Shown one piece after another: positions 52,346-63,693 of a stretch of DNA of 64,000 nucleotides. This stretch comes from Tricholoma matsutake (Eukaryota; Basidiomycota; Agaricomycetes; Agaricales; Tricholomataceae), in the NCBI GenBank assembly GCA_026075535.2, contig AP026539.1, positions 11,160,001 through 11,224,000 on the forward strand. The letters run 5' to 3'. Under the pieces are notes generated by a model. The model was not told where the DNA came from, ran no database searches, and saw nothing but the letters and a program-made list of their open reading frames with translations. Numbering within the stretch: the stretch's first letter is position 1; each line of letters begins with the position of its first letter. A program made the position numbers and the translations under genes.

Positions 52346-53072
52346 GACATTATTTTGCTAAGCTCAAATGGTCTGTTTGGATGCATGCAGACTGTCCTTG
52401 CTTGTCCAACCTGGTTGATCACGGATGCAGATGGATGAAATCCATGGAATCCAAGTAAAATCTGTGGAATCCATGTTAGTCTGCATGGATCCATGCGGAC
52501 TGTCACACTCTGTTGCACAGCTAAAATGGTTTATTCAACTTTATTGTATGGATTGCAAATCTGCATGGAGTCTGTGCAATTCCACACAGATCCATGTGGA
52601 ACATATGGGGCAGTGTAAAGACCTCGAGCTGGCCCAGAGTTTGCTGATGCGGGGTAATGGCTGTAGTATGACAAGAGAGTATGGCATCTTATAAGCAAAG
52701 TTCCAAGTTCTAAGTATTGAAGACTCAGTCTTATTAAAAAAATTGGAATGTCTGAGTCACTAGGATCTATTGGAAGAGAAGCCACACCCCCCATTCAGAA
52801 ATAACAACCCAGAAACTTGAAGCAAGGCTGGGACACATCAAGTACAGAGTAAGAAATTCCTCATGATGAGAAGGGTGTAATCCATGGGTTAAATAAAGAT
52901 TATCTCAAGAGGGGGAAGGGTGCAGGAGCTAGTGGACAAGTTGATTCTACAAAATCTGTATGGGCCAAGTAACAATTTGCATATTGTTGTCAAATGTTCC
53001 TATCCATTGCCCTATCTGTCCCACAGCCACACCCAAGCTGCACCATGTGCATGGAGATACAACCTTTCACAC
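52346..53072. other. Unassigned, with CATGGATC/GATCCATG repeats
   Basis: 52378..52615 is dense in ATGGAATCC, GTGGAATCCATG and GATCCATG words and ends GGGGCAGTG, like the CACTA-type end at 30569. The remainder to 53072 shows nothing recognisable. Confidence 0.45.
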
Positions 53073-53474
53073 TGTTAGGGCGACACCCACTATCTGCTAG
53101 CTAAGACTGTGTGGGTTCTCTCTACAAGAAGGGGGCGGGATCCGCGCTTGTGATGGGGGAATTGATGGTTTTGATGTGAGGGGTTATTAATAGGTGAGTT
53201 TGTTGACAAAGGCCTTTCACACTGAAAGTGTAGGTGGAATACCTAAGAGAACACAACTGGGGTCCCCTAGGCATATATTTAGGGTTTATATACTATGTTA
53301 CATATATTGTACATTGTGGTTACCGATGCACTCATACATGCGCATACATTTTGATGTGTGCAAAATAAAATTCTCATGCTATCAAAGTGTAGCGTCATTT
53401 GGTGTCATGTAGCATAATTCAACATAATAAAATAAAAATGAAATTTTATTAGGTAATGGGGTGGTTTCCTAACA
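53073..53474 (-). mobile_element. 3' LTR of element G
   Basis: Begins TGTTAGGGCGACACC and ends TTTCCTAACA on the plus strand; TGTTAG/CTAACA are inverted ends. It is nearly identical to 57638..58038. Confidence 0.96.
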
Positions 53475-53487
53475 TTACCCCCCTTTT
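53475..53487 (-). promoter_or_regulatory. Polypurine tract of element G
   Basis: On the minus strand AAAAGGGGGGTAA runs into the LTR. It overlaps the TAA stop of pol (53486..53488). Confidence 0.85.
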
Positions 53488-54535
53488 ATGCCTCGACTTC
53501 CAGGCGAGAAAATATTACGTCTGTCCCCTCTGTGAAATTTTGGTAAGGCTGGAATTTCATCCCCTCATACACCATTCTCGCAATGCGATGCAGAGCATTC
53601 GGATTACGTTTAAAGAATTGGGCGATTGCGTTATGTGCTCGCTTACAATTCTCTTTGGGTTCCCACAAATTATTTTTGTCGGTATAGTTTTTCCACTTTA
53701 TTAAGACCTCCAATTTGTTCCGTCAAAGACGTGAGTCTAGAATTTCTTCAACTATGTATTCTGGAGCACCTTCTACTATTACTGGAGGTTGTGGAGTAGT
53801 TTGTTGGCCAGGAATAGTGGGTGGGCAATAAGGGCATAGGCGGGATACATTAATCTTGGGATCAATCTTGAATGATTGGGGTAATTTTAGCACTACTGCA
53901 TTAGGCGAGATTACTTTAGAGATTGCATATGGGCCAACTTGTTTCTCCATAAGTTTCCTTGAAGGTCATGGAATATTCAGGTCTTTGGTACTTAGCCACA
54001 CCAAGTCACCAGCTTTGTACTCTGGAGCGCATGCTCAAGTATGATCCGCATATTGCATCATGTCATCACGTGCTTTCTTCAATGCTGCCTCTGCTTCCTC
54101 TTGTACCTTTTGCATCTTAGATACAAAGTCTTCTACCGACTGTACTTTGACTTCCCTTCTGGGTTCCACTCCCATGCGAGGATGATATCCATAATTCGTG
54201 AAAAAGGGTGACATATGAGTAGCCGAGTGGAATTTGTTATTGTGGGAACATTCGGCAATTGCCAGCCATTCGGGCCAGTTGGTTTGTTGGTAGTTGACAA
54301 ACATATGTAGGTACTGCTCCAACTCCTGGTTCATTCTCTCTGTCTGCCCATCAGTCTGCGGGTGATATGCTGTAGATAGTTTAGTTTGAATTCCCAATAT
54401 CTTGTTCAGTTCTCACATAAATGCAGAAGCAAATTGTGGTCCACGATCAGAGATAACGGTATCGGGTAACCCATGTAACCGCCATACCTGATTTAGATAG
54501 AGGTGTGCCAAGCCCAATGTCAATAACCCTAGGAA
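53486..54535 (-). pseudogene. Integrase core, C-terminus and chromodomain of element G
   Basis: It starts at the deletion junction with LYLNQVWRLHGLPDTVISDRG (second catalytic Asp). After a TGA near 54410, 54035..54397 has LSTAYHPQTDGQTERMNQE with the catalytic Glu. 53723..53950 carries the C-terminal domain, and APEYIVEEILDS, then past a TGA LEVLIKWKNYTDKNNLWEP, form a chromodomain. The zinc finger and the first catalytic Asp are lost. It ends at 53486 in the polypurine tract. Confidence 0.92.
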
Positions 54536-55263
54536 CTCAATCTCGCTTGCCCCAAACACACACTTCTCTGGTTTCAAAAATAGATCATTCTCTGCCAACC
54601 TCTGTAGCACCTCCTGCACTATCGCCTCATGATTCTCTTCATCCTCCATGAATATCAGAATGTCATCAATAAATATTATTACCACACCTTTGTCTATTAC
54701 GTCCTTGAAAATGTTGTTCATCATATTTTGAAAGGTTGGGGGACTATTAGTCATCCCAAAAAACATGACAAGCAGCTCGAAGGATCCTCGACACGTGGCA
54801 AATGCAGCCTTCCACTCATCTCCTTTCTTTATTTGTACATTGTTGTATCCCCATCATAAATCCAATTTTGTAAATTTCCCACCTTGTCAATTATTTCTGA
54901 GATCAACGGCAGGGGGTTTGCATTCTTCACTGTCCACTCATTCAGATACCTATAATCTGTACACATCCTCTTCCTTTGGTCTTTCTTTGGCACGAAGAAT
55001 ATTGGTGATGTCTGTGGTGATTTCGAAGGTCGTATGTATCCTTTGCGCAATTGCTCCTTCAGGAATGCATCCACTTCTTCTTGTTCCATCAGAGATAATG
55101 GATATACCTTCAACTTCTTCGGCACAAACTCTGGCTTCATCTCAATTGCATGATCCCATGGCTTCCACACCGGCATTCGCTCAGACTCCTTCTTCTGGAA
55201 CACTGACAGATGTTCGTGATACACTTTTGGCACCCATTCCTCCACTGGCTTCTCCACCTTCAC
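54530..55263 (-). pseudogene. Reverse transcriptase of element G
   Basis: 54829..55263 gives the N-terminal part ([34 protein letters not shown]). A frameshift near 54880 and a TGA follow, then GDEWKAAFATCRGSFE and 54413..54766 with MFFGMTNSPPTFQNMMNNIF and the active site IIFIDDILIF, both Asp intact. At EIEFLG (about 54530) the frame passes straight into integrase. RNase H is absent. Confidence 0.92.
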
Positions 55264-55314
55264 GATATTCTTGTCCCACGACTGTCCTCCACAAATTGCT
55301 CTAAAGGTTTGCTT

Positions 55315-56055
55315 CTACTCTTCTTTCTTGATCATGACTGGAACTTCCTCATTTGGCATTTCCTCATCCTCCACTTCCTCCATCACAACAGAATACTTTC
55401 TTGCATGTTCTTTCTCTTTCTTTTTCCTTTTTTCCTTCTTCATCTTCCTCCCATACACATTACATTCCTTAGGACAACAAGTCATTTGTACTTTCCCAGT
55501 TTTCCAATCAATTTTGGGATTATGCTTCCATAACCACGGACATCCTATTATTAGATTGGTTTTCCCAAGATCGCACACTTCAAATACGGCTCGCTCCTGA
55601 TGCTCCTGATACCTTAGTACCATAGTCACCTCCTCCTTGATAGTTCTTCCATGATTGACTGTTCCGTCAATATTGTACACCATTATAGGTTGCGCCAGCT
55701 TGCATGTGTTAATACCATTTCCAGTAATTAAGGACCAATTAATAAATGATCCTGTAGCACCACTATCAAGCAATGCTTCCACATCAGTAGCTGCATGCAT
55801 GTCCACTGTCTTCAGTCCCACAGTCAAGGTGATTTCGGGTTCTATTCGCGCAGAGCAAATAAAGAATTTAGGGGTTTTTGGAAATGACATGTGACAATTT
55901 TCTTTGTCATGTGATTGACAACAGTTGTACTCCTTTTTGTCATGTGATTCAGAATGGTTGTACTCCTCCTCAATTTCCTTTTCTGATTTGCTCTGGGTTT
56001 CCTTGGATACTAATACATTGTAACAATTCTGGGTCACCAATGGGGAAACCTTCAC
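55315..56055 (-). pseudogene. Protease region of element G
   Basis: Open for 246 codons. EALLDSGATGSFINWSLI is the active site, TNLIIGCPWLWKHNPKIDW the second loop. The C-terminal part is highly basic and acidic in turn (KMKKEKRKKKEKEHARK, EEVEDEEMPNEEV). The upstream part has two imperfect ESHDKKEYNCC-type repeats. Confidence 0.9.
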
Positions 56056-57149
56056 TGGGACTCTTCCACAAAATTCTTCTGCTTGCCTTCCTCCAGCTTC
56101 ACTTCCTTGATTGTAGCTTCCCTAATCTTTCTTTTCTGCCTACAATTCCTAGAAATGTGTCCTAACTGCCCACAGTTAAAACATTTAAGTGGGGCTCATC
56201 TCCCTGCTTGATCAACCTCCATTGCCTCTGCTGGTGCTGCTGACTCCATAACTATAGGTGTCACTACCATGGCCAGTGGCTGTGCCCTAGGAGCTTGCGC
56301 CTGAGGCGCCTTTCCTTTCTTGGACTTTCCTCCTGATGACTTTCCAAATTTACTACTTCCGTACATCAACTTTGACTCTGCCTGTTCCTGCCGATATTGC
56401 CGGTCAAGGCACATTTCCTAATTATACCACTTGTCCAACTTCTCTGGCATGGAAGGTAGTCGGTAGATAGACTTGAATAAGGAGGGATTTAATCCTGCTT
56501 TCAAAAACTCTACCAATGCGGCTTCTCCCATGTCCATTTGCAAAGCTTCTGCTTTGAACTGCAAAATAAATTCATCCACCGTTAGGGAACCTTGGCACAT
56601 GGTCTTTAATTTAGCATTGGCTGTCGCCTTTGGATTAGGGTCTCCAAACTGTGCCTCCAATCTCTCCAGAAATTCCTTGAAGGTTGCAAATCGTTTATTT
56701 CCCGCAGCAATTTGATTAATAGCCTCGTTTCTCCAGAACTGTGGGTTCCCCCCCTGAATGTATGAGAGAGCAAACATAATCCTAGACTCAGCTGTACAAA
56801 ACTCTGGCTTCCTCCCATGGATGTACAATACTATACAGCTGATGAAGGATTTTGTATTCTCCATGGTACCATCAAAGATTTGTGGGGGCACGTACTTAGG
56901 TAAGCACGCTTTTCCATTTCCAGATTTCTCCACTGTCTCATCCTCCTGCGATATCCACTCCACCATCTCCTCCATCTCATCATCTCTTTCTCCTATCGTC
57001 TCTGGCTGTACTTCCGCTTGTCTGGGCTGTGATGCTGCCAACACTGACACTAACTGCGACATTTGTGCTGTGAGCGCATCAATTTTCGCCTCTAGTGCTG
57101 GTATGGGAACAGGATTAGGACCAGGATTAGAAGTTGAAGGTTCGGACAT
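56056..57149 (-). pseudogene. Gag of element G
   Basis: ATG 57149 opens 243 codons: a helix (ALEAKIDALTAQMSQLVSVL), then capsid-like blocks (FALSYIQGGNPQFWRNEAI, FLERLEAQFGDPNPKATAN, FKAEALQMDMGEAALVEFLK). A TAG at 56418 replaces an expected Trp; 56196..56414 continues in frame. After a TGA a zinc knuckle CFNCGQLGHISRNC lies at about 56150-56190. The leader from LTR to ATG is about 490 nt. Confidence 0.93.
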
Positions 57150-57624
57150 AATTGTAGAATCTGTGATGAATCACTTCTTTGACAAATTCAAAATTTTTTC
57201 TTCGAGACCTCTCCAAACATTTACGGGTCACGTGATAAGGTTCATCGACTGTTTGTCGATCGTTCGTCGTTTGTCAGGCGCCTAATTTGACACTTCGGAT
57301 CAATAACCCTTCCAACAGTGCCTGATCTCTGAGATATCACTGAATTTGGCTTGTAACTAAAATAGTTGTCCAAATAGAGTAATGTAAATTGTAACTAAAC
57401 CAGATCCAATCAGTTGTCTGGTTGCAGCTGTCCTAATGACGAGCGCTGCCTCTCGATCACTGGCAGTCGCAATGTAAGGCAAGGCCTGGTGTCAGCTTAT
57501 GAAAGAAAAGGTAGATTATGTATATACAAGTACTTCCAGCTCATGCCAAAAGGATGAGTAATTGGATGTGGCATGGTGAAACAATGACATATGCACAAGT
57601 AAGAGAAGGCACACTGATATGGGA

Positions 57625-57635
57625 AGTTGTGTTCT
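57625..57635 (-). promoter_or_regulatory. Self-priming primer-binding site of element G
   Basis: On the minus strand, two bases after the LTR, AGAACACAACT is perfectly complementary over 11 nt to AGTTGTGTTCT, the predicted first bases of the transcript (minus strand from 57823). The start lies about 34 nt after a TATATAAA box in the LTR. Tf1 of fission yeast primes itself with the first 11 nt of its own RNA. Confidence 0.75.
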
Positions 57636-57637
57636 TC

Positions 57638-58038
57638 TGTTAGGGCGACACCCACTATCTGCTAGCTAAGACCGTGCGGGTTCTCTCTACAAGAAGGGGG
57701 CGGGATCTGCGCACGTGATTGGGGAATTGATGGTTTTGATGTGAGGGGTTATTAATAGGTGAGTTTGTTGAGATAGGCCTTTCACACCGAAAATGTAGGT
57801 GGAATACCTAAGAGAACACAACTGGGGTCCCCTAGGCATATATTTAGGGTTTATATACTATGTTACACATATTGTACATTGTGGTTACTGACGCACTTGT
57901 ACATGCATGTACATTTTGATGTGTGCAAAATAAAATTCTCATGCTATCAAAGTGTAGTGTCATTTGGCGTCATGTAGTGTAATTCGACATAATAAAATAA
58001 AATGAAATTTTATTAGGTAATGGGGTGGTTTCCTAACA
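57638..58038 (-). mobile_element. 5' LTR of element G
   Basis: Ends TGTTAGGGCG and CCTAACA. The minus strand carries TATATAAACCC, then the proposed start at 57823, giving an R-U5 of about 186 nt. Confidence 0.96.
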
Positions 58039-58792
58039 GGTACCAGCATCTTCATTCCATTTTCATTCACCTTTTATAGTTTTATTTCTGTACCTAATTA
58101 CTATGACAATCTGCAACGTCAAGCACATCAACACTTTGGCCAGCTAAAATCTGAGACAATGGGTTGGACCACTGGACAGTAGGGTTGAGAGTCTCATTCA
58201 GGTGTCCTCTACACTTGCTGGGGGCACAGGTGATGTACTGTCAATAGAGGTGCTCAACAAAAGCCTCTCCCTGAGTCATTCCCAGTTGTGAAAACCCTGA
58301 GATGAGGATTCAATGATGCCACCTCGGCATCATTTGCCACCATGATGCAGACTCAATTGTTATCTTGAAGACCATAAACACATTATGAAACTGATGATCC
58401 TACTTCTTTATTACTTTATCTTTCTTGTTGTTTGTTCCTGTCAGCACGAGAGAACATTTTTGCTTCATAGTTACAATGTTTGTATTAAGGTGTCCTCCCA
58501 CCTGTAATGGATACTTCTTACATATGACTTGGCCCCCAGCCTATCTTAGTTATTTGTTGATAGTTGTTTACTGGTACTTTGTACTTCTATTTGGTAAGCT
58601 TGTAGCTTCCAATAGCTGGTCAGCTCAAAAAAATGTAACAGGCAGTTACTAGCTTGGAATACTTGAGACTTATGTTGCACCTAACAGAGCAGAATCCAGT
58701 CTATTGGTTGCTATGTCGTGTATGTTGTAAGTAAAAAGTAGTTTATTACTTATATTAGATATACTCAACCAGCAAACAAACATAGTGACACA
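58039..58792. other. Unassigned spacer between G and E
   Basis: It should contain the 5' LTR of element E, but I could not define its ends. A 75-codon plus frame (58425..58652) is hydrophobic and not recognised. Confidence 0.4.
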
Positions 58793-60388
58793 ATGCCTTT
58801 GACAACAAGACAGATGACAACCATGACCACTACACAACAAGCCCCAACCCAAGCAGAAGTAGGAGGGTTGAGAGTAGACGAGAGTCCCAGAGTGGACTCT
58901 CTAAAGGCAAAGGCACACAAAACTGGACTGAGAATGATGATGCAAGCTCCATCATCACCGATACCAGTGCGGATTAGACTCGCTACACAAGTACCTAAGC
59001 CACAGGGATCTGGTCATCGAGTAGGTGACAGGCATGCACCCAGCACGCCGAACCCCTTCATCTCAGAACATTGAGGGGATATGCAACCGCCCTTCCCACT
59101 GGCCCTGGCATTCGCATCTTTGCACCAACTACCCAAAACTCTGGAAGCTCAGACTGGACGCCAACACCTAACTTCAAATTCCCATTTGCCTTGTATTCCG
59201 GAACACTTATGGCCTACCATTGAGACTGCCCATATTGACACAGATGGGAATGAAGTGTCAGACAGTGAAATTGAGGTTGAAGACCCCATGGAAATGCTCA
59301 ACTGATCTGAAGGTCTAATATGGGATGAAGGCCCATTCATGAACCAATATCTACGCATGAAGATCAGGAACATAGTGCACAACCAAACAAGAGAGGTCTT
59401 AACCCTCACCAAGAAAAAGGTAGACCCATCTTTGATGGTCTACAAGAACATATACCTCGATATATTCAAGGCGCTCATAGCGAAATGGGTCGCCTCAAAG
59501 AAAAGGAATACAATAACGTCAACTCCATCCATAACAAACCTAGAAGACTATATGGAACAACAAGCTGAGACCCCTCAACTTCAGCTTAAATGTGAAACCA
59601 AAGATATTTGAGTACCCTGAGATGTACAACCAGAATACTCCTATGTGGACCCTGCTGTCAAGATTGCGATTGCCAGTATCAATGCACCTCAGCAATCAGG
59701 GGAATCAAATGACAACTACTGCTGCCATCGCGATGTGGCTAATCAACATTACCATGTTACGTTCAACAAGACACCATCCCCAATGACCATTCACCAGCCA
59801 GAACCAACTGAAGACATGGACTCTATGTGGCCCGCTGCACAGGGAACATCCAAAATGTCTGGACCAACAATTCAAGTGCCCCATAGAGCACGAACCCCTA
59901 TGGCAACCACCATCGAGGACTGAATTGCTTACCAATGTCTTAGAAACGAGGACCTTGAGATAGCTGGGAACTTGTTGTATGATGATCAAGGAATAATGTT
60001 CAACAGATATCGTCACATCGATATGTTAGACCATTGCTACACACGGACAGCAAGACTGACCTGACCATCCAGTAATCCTAATGGTGATGATGATGGGACA
60101 GATGACCAAACTAATGGAAATCAAAGATGACCCCCAGACCCACCATTTGTCCTGTGTAACTCCTCCCAACACCGTAATCCCTATGGTACAACCAGCAATG
60201 GCAGAGGTGGTGGAGGCAACGATGATGAACCTCCCAATGGTGGAGGAGGTTTTGACCCTGGAGGAGATGACCCCAATCAACCAAATAATCGATGCCCTTT
60301 ACATACGGGTTATTCTATGCCACCCATGGATTGAGCCAGGTTACACACACCTGGTGTATGTGCTACATCTGAACACCATCACACTCAG
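58793..60388 (+). pseudogene. Gag N-terminal region of element E, degraded
   Basis: Open pieces 58793..59074, 59081..59305, 59339..59611 and 59645..59923 are separated by stops. They are Pro/Thr/Ser-rich at first, then contain an acidic segment (NEVSDSEIEVEDPMEML) and a helical basic one (LTLTKKKVDPSLMVYKNIYL). They precede the conserved capsid part. Real boundaries are uncertain. Confidence 0.6.
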
Positions 60389-61390
60389 ATGCATGATCGC
60401 TTGCTATGGCTCTGTCGAGAACACCTCACTGTTCAACTCAGAATACCTGAAGGAACAAAAGTCCATAGAGCTGACCCCAGCTCTGTAGGACATTACAGTG
60501 GATCACCTAAGTTTTCAGACTTTGAAAATTGGCTCATCAATGTGGTCATAATGCTTCAAGCCATCCAGTATGGAGGAGACAATAGTGACCAGGAATGCAT
60601 GCTATGTGTTCCCAAATTCTTGGATGGTGAAGCAAAGAAATGGTACTCTCGCCATGTCATCCATGTGAACCGATCCCAGCTACACTGGACTTTCAAGGAT
60701 GTAATTATTGGCCTATATGATCGCTTTATGCACCCAACTACCATGCAAGATGCTTGTGAAGCATATGCTGCCACGCGTTACTTGGACAAGCTTGGTATTC
60801 AAGGATATTATGATACTCTCATTGATCATGCCCAGAACATGTTGGTATACCTGGATGCATACAACATCATGGACACCTTCCTACATGGCCTTCCTAAGGA
60901 AATGCACACGAAAATGCTCGAGAATGGTCTCATGCCAGAAGCAAATACCATTGAGGATTTTGTATCTGAAGGCAAAGCATTGGAAGCGGCTATGAAAATT
61001 ATGGAACATTACAATCAGCATTCAACAAGTACTACTCATACTATGGAAACATCGAAGGCCCAAGGCCAACATGAGGATAAGGCAAGGAAGGTTGGCGTAA
61101 CCTTCATGAAGAGATCAGACCTGAACCAGGACAACAGCGGATCAAAGCCTAGAATCTTTGTAAATAACCATGCGGACAACTATAGATCGAACTTCAAGCC
61201 CAGGAATAATGATGATCAAAAAATGTCCAAGGCACACCATGACAATGACAAACTTGCACCCATACCTGCAGGAGTGGATGTGAATTGTTTCAATTGTGAT
61301 GAGCCAGGGCACTACGCTAGGGACTGCAAGAAACCAAAACAGAATAAGTCACATGTCCAAGCAGCCCACACTGCTATAGCTGAAGGATAA
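60389..61390 (+). pseudogene. Gag (capsid-nucleocapsid) of element E
   Basis: Open for 333 codons. GSPKFSDFENWLINVVIMLQ, FLDGEAKKWYSRHVI and LYDRFMHPTTMQDACEAYAA are capsid-like. The nucleocapsid has CFNCDEPGHYARDC (61288..61329), CX2CX4HX4C. A TAA ends it at 61390, and the same frame resumes at once, which suggests a true Gag stop with read-through or a later mutation. Confidence 0.9.
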
Positions 61391-62785
61391 AATATGGATG
61401 ACGACAAATGGGACAATCAAATATCAGAGCATAGTGCCCAACAGTCTACTGGATCTCAAGGCTACCAGAGTGACAAGGAAGAAATGGTCAAGGTCGACAT
61501 TTATGACAATAATGACTGGTACGACCATGTATCTGACACTGAACATATGTTTGCGATCAGAGAAATGGACTGAACTCTGGTCACAAAGTCTCGCAAGGAC
61601 GGACCGGCACAGGATATAGACAAGGCCCGCTTTCGAAAGGTACACTTATGGATAAAACAACAAGACCCCGACCAGACTACAAACCTGAAGTTAGCCATGC
61701 TGATATCTATTGGTGGATGCAAACCAGGGACACTCTGGGATTCAGGAAGCATGACAATGGGTCTTACCCCCACATTTGCTCAAGTTGCAGACATTTGAGT
61801 CTTCCCATGAATGAACCCTCATGTACTACAATTGGGAACTGTAGGAAGTCGGGCAACAGTGAATTATGGTGCAGAGGTTAGACTGGAAGCCCTGGGCATA
61901 AGTGACAAGACTTATGTAGATATCGCAAACTTTGACCATTATGATATGATCATCGGAACCCCATTCATGCACAAGAATCAAGTAATACTAGACTTTGAGA
62001 GTAAACAAGTCATTGTCAATGGCAAACTGACACCAGCTGTGAAGATACTGTTGGACGACAGTGACAAACACTTACACTGATATCATAGTGTTGACAAATG
62101 TAAGAATTGACTACATGGTAGTAAGCCAACCATAGAAGAAATACCGGATGATGACAATAAGAATAATTGATGCACACTACCTGAAGGAGTTCCTGCACTC
62201 CTCATGGATGATGAAGAGTTTAAAGATCTTCAACAGGGGGAAAAACTGGCACTGAAACTGTCAAAACCTAAGAAAACTTGCAGAAAAACTAACGTTATGG
62301 AATGTCAACCTACATCTTCTAAAGTGAAAGCAGAAGATATGACTATGGACAAAGAGGAGAAGATCTTCAAGGAACAAAATAATGCAATGATGAGTCGAAG
62401 CACTCATTCATTTTGGGGTAGACCAATACCTCAACTTCAACATGACTGGCTACATGACCCCAGAATGCCAGATGAATAGAACACTGTAGTAGCATCCATG
62501 AGAGCCTATGAAGGAAACCATACATCACCGAAGGGAGAACAGTACTGAAATGCTCTCAAGGACGAGACATCTGATCCTTCAGAGTTCATGGAACGACAAC
62601 CCAGCCCACTGGACTATGTCAGGAAGCAATCGTCCATACAATTGAAACCTCAGAAGACTGACTCAGAACAGGACTTCAAAACCCTCCGTTCTAGGTTCCA
62701 CAAACCTAAGAAGCCACCAGAACCACATGAGAAACAATGTGAAGAATGCCAGGGAGAGAAAGAAGAAGACTACCTGCAATTATGA
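61391..62785 (+). pseudogene. Protease region and linker of element E
   Basis: LWDSGSMTMGLTPTF at about 61733 is the protease active site; MNPHVLQLGTVGSRATVNYG and YDMIIGTPFMHKNQVILDF (61811..62080) follow. The frames 62204..62479 and 62588..62785 form an acidic/basic linker before RT. TGA stops occur at about 61574 and 61796, among others. Confidence 0.85.
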
Positions 62786-63693
62786 CAACAATGGTATGAT
62801 GAGTTCTCAGATATCCTAGGGGGAACTTGGGACCAACTACCACCTTGGAGAGAGGTGAATCATGAGATTCACCTTATCAACGATAACAAGCAGGACCACT
62901 ACCACCTACCTAAGGTACCAAATTCCTTGCATGAACAGTTCCACGAGAAGGTCAACTGATACATGAACGCTGGATGGTGGGAACCACAATCTGTGAACCA
63001 AGCAGCTCCAATGCTCTGCTTGAGCAAGAAGGTGGGAAGATATGAACCGTGGTAGATGCCCATCAAAGAAATGAAAATATGATTAAGGACGTTATGCCCT
63101 TACCAGACCAAGATATTATTTGCGAAGATGTGGCCCGAGCCAAGATTTGTTCAAAAGTCAACTTATCTGACGCATATGAACAGGTCCGAGTACAGGAAGA
63201 AGATGTATGGAAGACTGCATTTGCCACAATTGCAGTGACCTACATTAGCAATATCATGCAACAAGGAGACTGTAACGCACTGGCAACCTTCCAACGACTT
63301 ATGACATCCATATTCAGAGATGTCATTGGTAAATTTATGCACGTATACTTAGATGATATCTTCATCTACTCAGACACTCCCGAGGAGCATGAAGCCCACC
63401 TTCATATTGTTTTCGAACGCCTTAGAAGCAACCAGCTATTCCTCAAATGGTCAAAATGCAAACTGTATGCAGAACAGATAGACTGCCTTGGTCATGTTAT
63501 TGACAAGAATGGCATACATGCAGATACTGACAAACTCTCTCATATCAGGGAATGGCGAACACCACAGAACTACAATGACATCCAACATTTTGTAGGCTTG
63601 GTAAACTACTTAGCCAACTTCCTACTGGATATCATGCATTATATGGGACCCTTATTGGCTATGACACAAAATGTAACCCCCTTCCATTGGTGA
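62786..63693 (+). pseudogene. Reverse transcriptase of element E
   Basis: After a frameshift near 63035, VVDAHQRNENMIKDVMPLPD and KVNLSDAYEQVRVQEEDVWK lead to the active site HVYLDDIFIYSD (YLDD 63346..63357), both Asp intact. ADTDKLSHIREWRTPQNYND and HFVGLVNYLANFL are the usual thumb blocks. It ends in a TGA at 63691, beyond which RNase H continues. Confidence 0.92.

Larger units (their letters stand above)
53073..58038 (-). mobile_element. Ty3/Gypsy chromovirus G with both LTRs, internally deleted
   Basis: LTRs 53073..53474 and 57638..58038 (402 and 401 bp) bound minus-strand gag, protease, RT, integrase and chromodomain. RNase H and the integrase zinc finger are missing through an in-frame deletion. 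The polypurine tract adjoins the left LTR. No target duplication (CACAC against GGTAC), so it may be a recombinant of two copies. Two solo LTRs of the family lie at 34162 and 51538. Confidence 0.95.

Noticed and set aside
53068..58043. Target site duplication for element G
   Set aside because: CACAC and GGTAC differ completely, so G is probably a recombinant or its flanks have changed.
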